In this document: positions 8,843-17,530 of the stretch, piece after piece
Layout: every line of letters starts with the position of its first letter
How positions within the stretch are numbered: position 1 is the stretch's first letter
Source of the DNA: Bacillota bacterium
Lineage (GTDB): Bacteria; Bacillota; Dethiobacteria; Dethiobacterales; Dethiobacteraceae
Reading direction: 5' to 3'
NCBI GenBank assembly: GCA_012522075.1
Contig: JAAYLG010000044.1
Location: 1 to 40,811, forward strand
Length of the DNA stretch: 40,811 nt
Translations under genes and position numbers: made by a program
The notes under the pieces: model-generated
Database searches by the model: none
Told to the model about the DNA's origin: nothing
Seen by the model: only the letters and a program-made list of their open reading frames with translations

Positions 8843-9280
8843 CTACAGCGCGTAAACTTCAGCGCCGTCCAGCACACGTATCTGCTGTGCCTCAAGGGCC
8901 TGCATGGCGGCGGCGGAGTCTTCCACCCTGAAAATAACCAGGGCTCCATGGGACGGGACGCCCATGAAAGCGTAGAGATACTCTATATTGATCCTGGCTG
9001 CGCCCAAAATATCCAGCACTTTGGCCAGCCCGCCCGGACGGTCCGGCACCTCTACGGCAATAACATCCGTTTCGCTAACCATGAATCCTGCAGCGCGCAG
9101 GACTTTTCCTGCAGCTTCCGGCTGGTCGACAATCAGCCTTAAAATACCGAAATCGCTGGTATCGGCAATGGACAGGGCACGGATATTAATGCCGTTTACA
9201 CCAAGACAGCGGGTTACTTCCGCCAGTCGGCCTGCTTTGTTTTCCAAGAAAACCGAAATCTGTTTCACCGGCACAGCCAT
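8843..9280 (-). CDS. Tandem ACT-domain protein
   Basis: KQISVFLENKAGRLAEVTRCLGVNGINIRALSIADTSDFGILRLIVD and AVEVPDRPGGLAKVLDILGAARINIEYLYAF: two ACT repeats; start trimmed to ATG with GAGGAGGG SD. Confidence 0.92.
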   Translation of the reverse strand: MAVPVKQISVFLENKAGRLAEVTRCLGVNGINIRALSIADTSDFGILRLIVDQPEAAGKVLRAAGFMVSETDVIAVEVPDRPGGLAKVLDILGAARINIEYLYAFMGVPSHGALVIFRVEDSAAAMQALEAQQIRVLDGAEVYAL

Positions 9281-9372
9281 CCCTCCTCTTTGCCAGAGCT
9301 TATTTCGACAAAAACGGAAGACATTCCTGCCGTCGAGCAGATTATTTCCGCGCACGGTTAAGCCCAAAAAGG

Positions 9373-9393
9373 AAAAAGCGTGCTCCGACACGC
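9373..9393 (-). terminator. Intrinsic terminator at the 3' end of the flagellar operon (after cheY)
   Basis: Minus strand GCGTG-TCGGAG-CACGC-TTTTTCCTTTTT. Confidence 0.75.
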
Positions 9394-9431
9394 CTTCCTC
9401 CCATGATACCGCTAGCCCGCGGTTTTGCTTT

Positions 9432-9794
9432 TTATGCCAAGGCTTTGGTTACAGCGCTGATAATCCGTTCGGCCTGAAAAGGTTTAACCACAAAATCCCT
9501 GGCTCCTGCATTAAGAGCCTGGATGACCAATGCACGCTGTCCCATGGCGCTGCAGACAATTATATTGGCGTCAGCGTCGATTTCCTTGATTTTAATAATT
9601 GCCGTAATTCCGTCCATCACAGGCATGGTAATATCCATGATCACCAGGTCCGGGCGCAGGCTGTTATACAGGTCCACAGCAACCTGCCCGTTTTCCGCTT
9701 CCCCTACAACCTCAAAGCCGTTTTTCTCCAGAATGTTTTTCAGCGTCAGCCGCATGAAGGCAGTATCATCTGTAATTAAAATTTTTTTCCCCAC
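9432..9794 (-). CDS. cheY: Chemotaxis response regulator CheY
   Basis: KKILITDDTAFMRLTLKNIL, DLVIMDITMPVMDGI, NIIVCSAMGQ, GARDFVVKPF: single receiver domain; GTG start with GGGGGAGGG SD; adjacent to fliY. Confidence 0.92.
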   Translation of the reverse strand: MGKKILITDDTAFMRLTLKNILEKNGFEVVGEAENGQVAVDLYNSLRPDLVIMDITMPVMDGITAIIKIKEIDADANIIVCSAMGQRALVIQALNAGARDFVVKPFQAERIISAVTKALA

Positions 9795-9830
9795 AAACTC
9801 GCCCTCCCCCGTTAACAATCATTTCTGCCA

Positions 9831-11429
9831 TCAGTTTGTCTCTGTTGAAGTGACAATTTCTGTCAGCCTGATTCCCAGCTGGTCTTTATAGACGACTATT
9901 TGCCCGCGTGCAACCAGTTTGCCGTTGGCCATTACTTCTACCGGATCGGCGGCAGCGGCATCCAGTTCCACCACGTCACCGAAAGCAAGGCTGCTTAATT
10001 CTTTTAGGGAAATTTTCCGGCGTCCTAGTACGCCTTTAATCTGCACTGTCACGTCCCTGATCGTATCCAGGGGCAGCTTGTTTTCTCCCGCCCCGTCTTC
10101 ACCGAAAAGCAGCGGCTCCCTGCTTTCCGGTTCCGGGAACGCAGGCGGCGTCGGCTGCGTTGTTTCCACCGCAAAAGGCTCCGGAGCAGCCTCTTCTTTG
10201 GTTAAAGTCGCAAATTTTAATACTGCTTGCGCCGTTTGCCAGGGCAGGACCTGCATAAAATCGCTTTCCGACTGCTGCGCCCGCTTAAGGCGGCAGACAA
10301 GCCGCACCAGCGGTTCCCGGCTGTCCACAAATTCAGCCGGCAATTCCCCCGCGAGATTGATTTCCGGTGTATCTATATAGGCATTAATGCCGTATGTACC
10401 GGCAATATTTGTCATGGCGGCACCCAACATCTGGCTGAATGCTTCCGCCAGAGCGCTTTGGTGCATTTCAGTGAATTCCTCATCCGCTTCTTCCCCTGCA
10501 CCAAGCAGATGGGCGGCAACGGTGGCCGCCTCCCGCCTGTCCAAAAGGAAAAGACTTTTACCCGCAAGGTCCCCCTGGTAGGCGGCGGCAATCGCAAGCC
10601 GAGGCTCCTCATTTCCTGTCTCCAAACCGTCCGGCGTTATTTCCTCCACCGCTTCCACTGCAATGCTGACATCCTGCGCCAGCATGCTTGAAAGAGCAAC
10701 AGCCGCCGCCTCCAGGGAGCTTTGTCCAAAAAGCAGCAAAGCCTCTCTTTCCGCTTCTGTCAGGTGCACTGTGCCAGCTTCTGCCGCAGGCGTGACTCCC
10801 AGCGGCTCAAGCATCTCTTCCACCAGTGTTATGGCAAACTCCTCGGGCACGATCTGCAGCATGGTACTGTTAATCTGATTGCCTACCGTCAGTTTAAAAG
10901 CAATTTGTATTACTGCCTGCTCATCGGCAATTTGTACCTGCTCTTTTTTTGCCTGTTGCAAATTGGTGATAAACTCCAACTCCGGCGGGGTAATGTCTAT
11001 AGTGCGGCCAAACATCTCAGACATAGCTGTAGCAGATGATCCCATCATCTGGTTCATAGCCTCACTGACGGCACTTAAATGAAGCTCATCCAGAGGATCC
11101 GGGATCGGCTGCTCCGGGTTGCCCATCATCATATTGGCAATAATGCCTGCATCCCGTTCGGTAAGAATAAAAATATTGGTGCCTTGCAAGCCGCGCGTGT
11201 AATGTACACGGATAAGCACACAAGGAATAGGATGAGCGTCCCGGACTTCTTTCATTGTCCTGTAGGTCACATGCGGCGTGGTAATCCGGACCTGTTGGCC
11301 CAAAAGCTGGGACAGGACTGTGGCGGCAGCACCCATGGCAATGTTGCCGCTCTCACCCAGTGCATCCAATTGTAACGGAGTAAGCCTTGCCACCTTCTCT
11401 CCCCTTCCTCCAAACTCCCTTTTCGACAT
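9831..11429 (-). CDS. fliY: Flagellar motor switch phosphatase FliY (CheC-like + FliN/SpoA)
   Basis: LDALGESGNIAMGAAATVLSQLLGQQV (CheC-type), SEAMNQMMGSSATAMSEMFG, C-terminal GRRKISLKELSSLAFGDVVELDAAAADPVEVMANGKLVARGQIVVYKDQLGIRLTEIV (FliN/SpoA). Confidence 0.92.
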   Translation of the reverse strand: MSKREFGGRGEKVARLTPLQLDALGESGNIAMGAAATVLSQLLGQQVRITTPHVTYRTMKEVRDAHPIPCVLIRVHYTRGLQGTNIFILTERDAGIIANMMMGNPEQPIPDPLDELHLSAVSEAMNQMMGSSATAMSEMFGRTIDITPPELEFITNLQQAKKEQVQIADEQAVIQIAFKLTVGNQINSTMLQIVPEEFAITLVEEMLEPLGVTPAAEAGTVHLTEAEREALLLFGQSSLEAAAVALSSMLAQDVSIAVEAVEEITPDGLETGNEEPRLAIAAAYQGDLAGKSLFLLDRREAATVAAHLLGAGEEADEEFTEMHQSALAEAFSQMLGAAMTNIAGTYGINAYIDTPEINLAGELPAEFVDSREPLVRLVCRLKRAQQSESDFMQVLPWQTAQAVLKFATLTKEEAAPEPFAVETTQPTPPAFPEPESREPLLFGEDGAGENKLPLDTIRDVTVQIKGVLGRRKISLKELSSLAFGDVVELDAAAADPVEVMANGKLVARGQIVVYKDQLGIRLTEIVTSTETN

Positions 11430-11473
11430 GTATTTGACGGCTGCTTACCGGGAAAACAGGACTTGGTTCCCTC

Positions 11474-11866
11474 TTATCCCATTTTATGTAAACGTTCCGC
11501 TTGAGTGACAATTTTCGTAACGCGAATACCGAAATTTTCACCTACAGTTACCACTGTCCCCCTGGCGATGACCTTGTCGTTCAGCAAAATATCCACCGGT
11601 TCGTTGACAGACCTTTCAAATTCCAAAATGGAACCGGGAATCAGGGAAAGTACATCCTGCAGGCTTTTTGTCGCTTCTCCCAGTATTACACGCACTTGCA
11701 GCGGAATTTCCAGGATACGCTCAAGTTGCGGTGCATCCCGGCTTGCAGAGGTATGGTCGGACGCAGGCATAGCTTGCCGTTCCCCTTCCTCTTCCCCGCG
11801 GCTCCCCGACAAAAGGTCGGGTAGTAGTGCATCTATTTCTTCTTGGGTTAAAAAGGAATCACCCAT
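11474..11866 (-). CDS. fliN: Flagellar motor switch protein FliN with FliM-like N-terminal motif
   Basis: FLTQEEIDALLPDLL N-terminus; SpoA domain VRVILGEATKSLQDVLSLIPGSILEFERSVNEPVDILLNDKVIARGTVVTVGENFGIRVTKIV. Confidence 0.92.
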   Translation of the reverse strand: MGDSFLTQEEIDALLPDLLSGSRGEEEGERQAMPASDHTSASRDAPQLERILEIPLQVRVILGEATKSLQDVLSLIPGSILEFERSVNEPVDILLNDKVIARGTVVTVGENFGIRVTKIVTQAERLHKMG

Positions 11867-12839
11867 TATACCGCTCCTCCTTTTCGGCTAAAAGCTGTAT
11901 GGCCCTCTTGCCTTGGAAAATACCGGCTTGCACCGCAAACATGGGCCTGCCTTCCACCAGTAAATTCATGGGGTCATTAATTTTTTGCTCCAGCAAAATT
12001 ACATCTCCCACTTCAAACTGTAAAAAATCCTCCAGCCGGACTTCTGTATGCCCCAGGACGGCAGTCAGTTCCACTTCCACCGGTTCCAGCGCCATCTCCA
12101 GCAGACGACTGTCCCGCTCACCGGTACGGGAAGCGGAAAACCAGTGCTGTGCCGTCAGGTTGGGGATGGCCGGTTCCAATGTCATATAAGGGAAACAGAC
12201 ATTAAGCAGGCCCCTTGCCTCCCCGATTTCCGTACTGAAAGTCATTAAAGCCACTGTTTCCGTAGAGGCAATCATCTGGTTGAACTGGGGGTTGGTATCT
12301 ATATTTTCTATGACCGGTTCCAGTTGATAAACATCTTCCCAGGCATAGCGCAGGTTTTCCAAAATTTTTACCATCACCCGGCGCATCACTGTCAATTCAA
12401 TTTCTGTCAGTTCCCGCACAGTCGCCGGCATTGTGCCTTTACCGCCGAACAGCAGGTCAATAATGGGAAAAACAAATTGCGGGTTGGTTTCCAGCATGGC
12501 ACTGCCCAGCTTCTCTGCCGCGGTAAAAACAGTCATGACGGTGGGCGTGGGCAGGGAAAAGATGAATTCCTCAAAGGTAACCTGGGAGACAGTAGCCAGC
12601 TTGATCTGAATATTAGTCCGCAGGTAAGCAGTCAGGAAATTGGATAGCACCCTGGCAAAATTCTCATGAACAATGCGCAAGGTACGCATCTGTTCTTTGG
12701 AAAACTTGTTCGGGCGCCGGAAATCGTAATCCCTAACCTGCACGCTATCCTGTTCATCCAGCCTGCTCTCATCAAATTCACCTGCCGACAAAGCCTGGAT
12801 TAAGGAATCAATTTCAGATTGTGACAGTACATCTTTCAT
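11859..12839 (-). CDS. fliM: Flagellar motor switch protein FliM
   Basis: MKDVLSQSEIDSLIQAL, YDFRRPNKFSKEQMRTLRIVHENFARVLSNFLTAYLR; start trimmed to ATG at 12839. Confidence 0.96.
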   Translation of the reverse strand: MKDVLSQSEIDSLIQALSAGEFDESRLDEQDSVQVRDYDFRRPNKFSKEQMRTLRIVHENFARVLSNFLTAYLRTNIQIKLATVSQVTFEEFIFSLPTPTVMTVFTAAEKLGSAMLETNPQFVFPIIDLLFGGKGTMPATVRELTEIELTVMRRVMVKILENLRYAWEDVYQLEPVIENIDTNPQFNQMIASTETVALMTFSTEIGEARGLLNVCFPYMTLEPAIPNLTAQHWFSASRTGERDSRLLEMALEPVEVELTAVLGHTEVRLEDFLQFEVGDVILLEQKINDPMNLLVEGRPMFAVQAGIFQGKRAIQLLAEKEERYNG

Positions 12840-12964
12840 CAGTCCACCACCATTCCGCATGTTTTCCCCGGCAAACAAATGGCGATAAATCAATAGTTTC
12901 ATGCATAAATCTTTCTGCCGCTGCTTATACTTTTCTGTAAGGAAATATTTACCGGGGGTGCAAA

Positions 12965-13474
12965 ATGCGTTATCAACCAGTAACGGATCACGATAAAGAA
13001 TCAGCCGCCGCCGCATACAACCGGCAGGGAGCAGGTTATATGCTGCGTGGTGCCTACCGGGAGGCAACATTTTACCTGTTGTCGGCAGTAGTGTGCGATC
13101 CGGACTGCTGGCCTGCCTTTTTTAACCTGGGAAACTGCTGGGTAAAATTGGGTGATGACGAGGCCGCCATCTGGGCATACGAGCAAGCTGTCCGCAATTG
13201 TACTGATTACGCCCCGCTCTTTTTAAACCTGGGCATTGCCTACTGCCGCCGGGGTCGGTACGAAGAAGCCCTCCCCTACCTTGAACAAGCCTGGTGCCTG
13301 AAATCCGACAATGCAGCCTGTGCGGCGGCACTGGGCTATGCCTGCTTTAAACTTGATGAACTGGGGCTCGCCTGGCACTGGTATGCCAAGGCTGCCCGGC
13401 TCAAACCGGAAAAGACTGAATATAAGGCCAGCATGCAGTATATCGGCAGGCTGATTTCAGTGGCGGGGCCGTAA
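12965..13474 (+). CDS. TPR-repeat protein, antisense insert between fapA and fliM
   Basis: Repeated TPR pattern (AFFNLGNCWVKLGDDEAAIWAYEQAV; LFLNLGIAYCRRGRYEEALPYLEQAW; ALGYACFKLDELGLAWHWYAKAARLKPE); SD GGGGGTG; convergent 18-bp overlap with fapA. Confidence 0.85.
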   Translation: MRYQPVTDHDKESAAAAYNRQGAGYMLRGAYREATFYLLSAVVCDPDCWPAFFNLGNCWVKLGDDEAAIWAYEQAVRNCTDYAPLFLNLGIAYCRRGRYEEALPYLEQAWCLKSDNAACAAALGYACFKLDELGLAWHWYAKAARLKPEKTEYKASMQYIGRLISVAGP

Positions 13475-14941
13475 AGAGACAAGGCCGTCCCGGTCCAGGG
13501 CAACCCGGACATACTTTACCGTACCGGTAAGGCGCTGTTTGCTTTCACCTACAGTTAAAACGGTATTTTCGTAAGCGCTGTCGATTTCCATATGCCCTTT
13601 TTTCCCCACGGAAAGCCGTGTCAAAGCTCCGGCATCGGAGCCTACATGACCGGCTTTAATTTTATTTTCCGCTGTCGCGGAACCACCGCGGATAATGCCT
13701 GTAATCTCCACCTCTTTGCCGGCAACCAGACGGCTGTGGATGCTGCCCTGGGCGCGGACTAAAATCTTGCCGCTGGCAGTCACAGTGGAATTTAGGGCGT
13801 AAGCAAAAGTTACATTGGCCGTGTTTTCAACCAGGACATTCAGGGCTTCCCTGGCCGCAAGCAATCCGGAGGCGGCGGCCGACAAGTTTCCTTTACCCTT
13901 CCAGGTGCGGTAATCCAAGCCGGCGCTGATTTTCGCCGTATCTATAGTACGGGAGAGCACCGGTATTTTTTTTACCGCTTTTTCCAACATAGCCGCAAGC
14001 TGCTTGCACAGCTCGCCATATGTGCCGTACTGTAATGATACGGCCCTCTCTACCACCAGTGCAAAAGGCAGCCTGGACATCCTGCCCTGCTTATCCAGTT
14101 GCCCCAAGACGCTGGAGAGACCGGAAAGCATTTGCAGGACTTGTTCCACGAGCGGTAGTGTCTCTTTCAGCAGCAAAAAGTCATAACCCGCCTGGACAGT
14201 GCTTTGGATCACATTACCTCTGATATTGACCGACTGCCCGGCTGAAACTGTAGCACCTACCACATTGCCCATTATGTCCACATGCCCTGTTGCCGTGATG
14301 GTGGTGCCTTCCAGGGCGCTGCCCTGCACCACAATATCGCCGTCAAATGCCAGGTGCGCCGTTTCCAGGGTTAGATCATTTCTATGGATAAAGACGGGCT
14401 GGACCTGAAAACGGTGTTGTATGCCGTATATCTCCAGGTGCGGCCGCCCCACGGAAGTAGCATATATTTTCAGGTTGTCGTCGCTTAATTTTGTTCCGGA
14501 CAGGGCCACCAGCCTGTATTGCCGGATACGCGGCGGCGCCACGCTTTTCCCGTAAACATCCCGGCCTTCTTTACCCGGCGTCCCCGGGATCAGCTCGGCC
14601 AAAAGCTGGTCCGGTTTGACAGAAGGAATTTCATAAGCCCGGTGCAGGTCGGCCCCCACGCGATACGCAATTTCACCGAGGAGTGCCTCCTTGGGGACGG
14701 CAAAAGCAATGCTGTCATCCTCGCCGGGTTCAGGCGGCCGGCCTGACGCCACCAGGACAGGATTATTTCGGTTGGCCAGCGCCTCCTCAATCCCTTCCCT
14801 AAGCACTCCGTTTATAATGCCGGCCTGTCTGAGAGCCTGCAACAAGTCCTCTGCATTTCCCTTAAAATCTGTAAAAACAGTCAGTTCAGCCGACATTCTG
14901 TCTTCACTGACGTGGAGGTCCCAAAGCGATTCTTGTTTCAT
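13457..14941 (-). CDS. FapA/DUF342-family protein
   Basis: VTATGHVDIMGNVVGATVSAGQSVNIRGNVIQSTVQAG, IRGGSATAENKIKAGHVGSDAGALTRLSVG: right-handed beta-helix repeats typical of FapA. Confidence 0.88.
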   Translation of the reverse strand: MKQESLWDLHVSEDRMSAELTVFTDFKGNAEDLLQALRQAGIINGVLREGIEEALANRNNPVLVASGRPPEPGEDDSIAFAVPKEALLGEIAYRVGADLHRAYEIPSVKPDQLLAELIPGTPGKEGRDVYGKSVAPPRIRQYRLVALSGTKLSDDNLKIYATSVGRPHLEIYGIQHRFQVQPVFIHRNDLTLETAHLAFDGDIVVQGSALEGTTITATGHVDIMGNVVGATVSAGQSVNIRGNVIQSTVQAGYDFLLLKETLPLVEQVLQMLSGLSSVLGQLDKQGRMSRLPFALVVERAVSLQYGTYGELCKQLAAMLEKAVKKIPVLSRTIDTAKISAGLDYRTWKGKGNLSAAASGLLAAREALNVLVENTANVTFAYALNSTVTASGKILVRAQGSIHSRLVAGKEVEITGIIRGGSATAENKIKAGHVGSDAGALTRLSVGKKGHMEIDSAYENTVLTVGESKQRLTGTVKYVRVALDRDGLVSLRPRH

Positions 14942-14977
14942 TGCTTACACCCCCCTCCCTGAACTACAGGCAACCTG

Positions 14978-15763
14978 CTAGCGTTGAAGCTGATTGGCAA
15001 TCCCCAGCATCTCATCCAGCGTCTGCAGTGATCGTGCACTGACCTGATAAGCGCGCTGACTACGCAACAGGGCGGTCAGTTCTGTTGCCAAATCCACATT
15101 GCCTTGCTCCAGCCAGCCCTGTTGCAGGTGTGTCCGACCACCGGGCAGCAGCACCTGCGGCGGGCCGGAATTTTCTGTTGCCGCAAACAAATTGTTGCCC
15201 AGTCTGGCTAGGCCGCCCGGGTTGTCGAAGGCGGCCAGCTCCAGACGCCCAAGATCCCGGTTTTCTCCCGTCGGCATGGTAACCGTTATTACTCCGTCGG
15301 CGGCAATTACCACTTCACATTCCGGCGCCGGAAGCGGCGGCAGGGGGAGGCGAAAACCGTCTGCAGTTACCAGGTAACCGTTGTTGTCCTTGCGGAAGCT
15401 GCCGTCCCGCGTATAAACTTCCTCCCCGGACGGCAGTTGCACACGGAAAAACCCGTCGCCGACAATGGCTACATGCAACATCTCTCCGGTCTGCACCAAA
15501 GCGCCCCCGTGAAAATCGGTCCGTATGGCAGCTGTCCTGCAGCCCGTCCCGGCCGTCACCGGCTTTTGCCCCAAAAGAGCAGCCGGGACAGCCGGCCTCC
15601 CCGGCCCCTCCATTGACTGGGAGAGCAGGTCCGCAAACAGGACTTCTCCCCTGCGAAAGCCGGCGGTAGTAACGTTTGCCACATTATGCGCAATAACATC
15701 CATCCTTTGCTGCTGTGCACTCATGGCAGAGGCAGCAGCATTAAGCCTCCAATACAAAATCAC
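14978..15763 (-). CDS. flgG: Flagellar basal-body rod protein FlgG
   Basis: QQQRMDVIAHNVANVTTAGFRRGEVLFADLL; GDGFFRVQLPSGEEVYTRDGSFRKDNNGYLVTADGFRL; ELTALLRSQRAYQVSARSLQTLDEML. Confidence 0.92.
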   Translation of the reverse strand: MILYWRLNAAASAMSAQQQRMDVIAHNVANVTTAGFRRGEVLFADLLSQSMEGPGRPAVPAALLGQKPVTAGTGCRTAAIRTDFHGGALVQTGEMLHVAIVGDGFFRVQLPSGEEVYTRDGSFRKDNNGYLVTADGFRLPLPPLPAPECEVVIAADGVITVTMPTGENRDLGRLELAAFDNPGGLARLGNNLFAATENSGPPQVLLPGGRTHLQQGWLEQGNVDLATELTALLRSQRAYQVSARSLQTLDEMLGIANQLQR

Positions 15764-15772
15764 AAACCTCCT

Positions 15773-16534
15773 TTACCGCAGCGTCCCCACTTCATTCACT
15801 GCTTTGCCCAGAATTTCATTCTGCACCTGAATCACCCGCTGGTTTGCTTCATAGGCACGCAGCGCAGCCAGCATCCTGACCATTTCTTCCGCCACGGAAA
15901 CGTTGGAACACTCCAAAAAACCCTGGCGGACCTGACCGTCAAAAGGCATTGTTTCCGCATCATCCGGCGCTGCAAAGAGCGCATCCTGATCTTTCTGTAA
16001 AACTGACGGGTCGCTGAAAACTACCAGCTGCAGCTGGCCTGTAAAAACACCATTGGTATAAATACGGCCGGCTTCATCTATCACCGTTTTTCCCTCAGGC
16101 AGCCGGACAGGACCGCCAATACCAAGTACCCGGTCTCCGTTTTCCGTCACGAGAAAACGCTCGGCATCTACGGCAAAGGCACCGTTGCGCGTATAGCGGA
16201 TGCCCCGCGGTGTATCGACGGCAAAAAAGCCGTCACCGGAGAGAGCAAGGTCCAGGGTCCCGCTGGTTTCCTGCAGTGCACCCTGCTCCCCCGAGGTATG
16301 AACGCCTGCAACCAGCACTCCCCAGTCCAGCGTGCCCAAAACCTGCCGTCCCCCGCCGTTTGTACCACCTGCCCGCACCAGCGGGACGGCGGTCTGTGCC
16401 AGTTGCACAGCCAGATCTTTTTTAAAACCGTGTGTTTCACTGTTGGCAAGATTATGCGTAATAATTTCCTGCCTGGCCGCCTCCACCATCATTCCGGCAG
16501 CCGCCGTATACAGTCCCCTGATCATCCCATTCAC
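15773..16534 (-). CDS. Flagellar hook-basal body protein (FlgF/FlgG type, FlhO position)
   Basis: MIRGLYTAAAGMMVEAARQEIITHNLANSETHGFKKDLAV; GDGFFAVDTPRGIRYTRNGAFAVDAERFLVTENGDRVLG; AEEMVRMLAALRAYEANQRVIQVQNEILGKAVNEVG. Confidence 0.92.
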   Translation of the reverse strand: MNGMIRGLYTAAAGMMVEAARQEIITHNLANSETHGFKKDLAVQLAQTAVPLVRAGGTNGGGRQVLGTLDWGVLVAGVHTSGEQGALQETSGTLDLALSGDGFFAVDTPRGIRYTRNGAFAVDAERFLVTENGDRVLGIGGPVRLPEGKTVIDEAGRIYTNGVFTGQLQLVVFSDPSVLQKDQDALFAAPDDAETMPFDGQVRQGFLECSNVSVAEEMVRMLAALRAYEANQRVIQVQNEILGKAVNEVGTLR

Positions 16535-16779
16535 CTTCCTTGCCGGAAATTTCCCTGGTTTATCATTTTTTGCAAAACCCGGTTCTTTTCATCCAGTTCG
16601 GCGAGGGCGCCTTCCACCGTTTCTGTCAATCGTAAGATGGCCGCGCTCTCCCCGTCCGCCAAAGGAGAATTTTTCTCCCCGTTATACTGCTCTGCGACCG
16701 ATTCTTCACTTTTCTGTCCCAGCCAAAGAGCTGCAAGCAAAATTAGCAGCAAACCAATAACCAAAAGTAAATACGGCAT
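16531..16779 (-). CDS. Small single-pass membrane protein in the SwrB position downstream of sigD
   Basis: 82 aa MPYLLLVIGLLLILLAALWLG + charged helical tail; 4-bp overlap with the next gene; preceded by GGAGGGTGAATTT. Confidence 0.75.
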   Translation of the reverse strand: MPYLLLVIGLLLILLAALWLGQKSEESVAEQYNGEKNSPLADGESAAILRLTETVEGALAELDEKNRVLQKMINQGNFRQGR

Positions 16780-16804
16780 AAATTCACCCTCCTGTCCTCT
16801 TTCT

Positions 16805-17512
16805 TCAGGAGTCCGCAAGCACCGCACGCAGGCGGCTGATAATACGCGAATGGAGCTGGCAGACCCGGGATTCGCTGATTCCCAGCACCAGGCCAACTTC
16901 TTTCAGTGTCAAGCCTTCCTGGTAGTAAAGGGCAAGCAGTTGCCGGTAACGCTCCGGCAGGGCTGCAATGGCCGCCGCCAACCGTTCTTTTTCTTCCTCC
17001 GCAATGATGCGGTCCAGGACAAACTCTTCCGTGGCGTTTGTCGGCGGTGCGGCAAAAAGAACCTCTTCCAGGGAAACCGTCGCGGCAGTGTTAATGGCCG
17101 CTGTCAGCTTTCTGTATTTTTCCTGCGGCATATTAAGTTCCGCCGCCAGTTCCTCATCGGTAGGTTCGCGCCCCAAGGAGGCGGCTAATTTTTGTTCCGC
17201 CGTATTTAGCGCCCGCATCTGCCGGAAAAGGGAGCGGGGCAGCCACGATAGGCTGCGCAGTTCATCCAGCATGGCGCCGCGGATGCGCAGCGAGGCATAT
17301 GTTTCGAATTTGACACCGCGTGCGGGGTCAAAACGTTTTAGTGCTTCCAGAAGCCCCAGTACCCCTGCCTGCACCAAATCTTCCTTGTTAATATGGGCAG
17401 GCAACCCCAAAAGCAGCCTGCCGGCATGATAACGCACCAAAGGCAGGTAACGCGCTACTGTTTCGGCACTTGCGGCGCCGTTCTTTTCCCGGTAAGTTCG
17501 GACATGATTCAT
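16805..17512 (-). CDS. sigD: RNA polymerase sigma factor for flagellar genes (SigD/FliA)
   Basis: YLPLVRYHAGRLLLGLPAHINKEDLVQAGVLGLLEALKRFDPARGVKFETYASLRIRGAMLDELRSLSWLPRSL; region 4 LTLKEVGLVLGISESRVCQLHSRIISRLR. Confidence 0.96.
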   Translation of the reverse strand: MNHVRTYREKNGAASAETVARYLPLVRYHAGRLLLGLPAHINKEDLVQAGVLGLLEALKRFDPARGVKFETYASLRIRGAMLDELRSLSWLPRSLFRQMRALNTAEQKLAASLGREPTDEELAAELNMPQEKYRKLTAAINTAATVSLEEVLFAAPPTNATEEFVLDRIIAEEEKERLAAAIAALPERYRQLLALYYQEGLTLKEVGLVLGISESRVCQLHSRIISRLRAVLADS

Positions 17513-17530
17513 GGTCAGCACCCTTTTCTT

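Noticed and set aside
12840-12964. Possible promoters (TATACT on plus strand for the TPR gene; minus-strand sites for fliM)
   Set aside because: No convincing -35 element at proper spacing on either strand; needs TSS data.
16298-17188. 296-aa plus-strand ORF
   Set aside because: Antisense across flgF-like, SwrB-position gene and sigD; spans several real gene boundaries.
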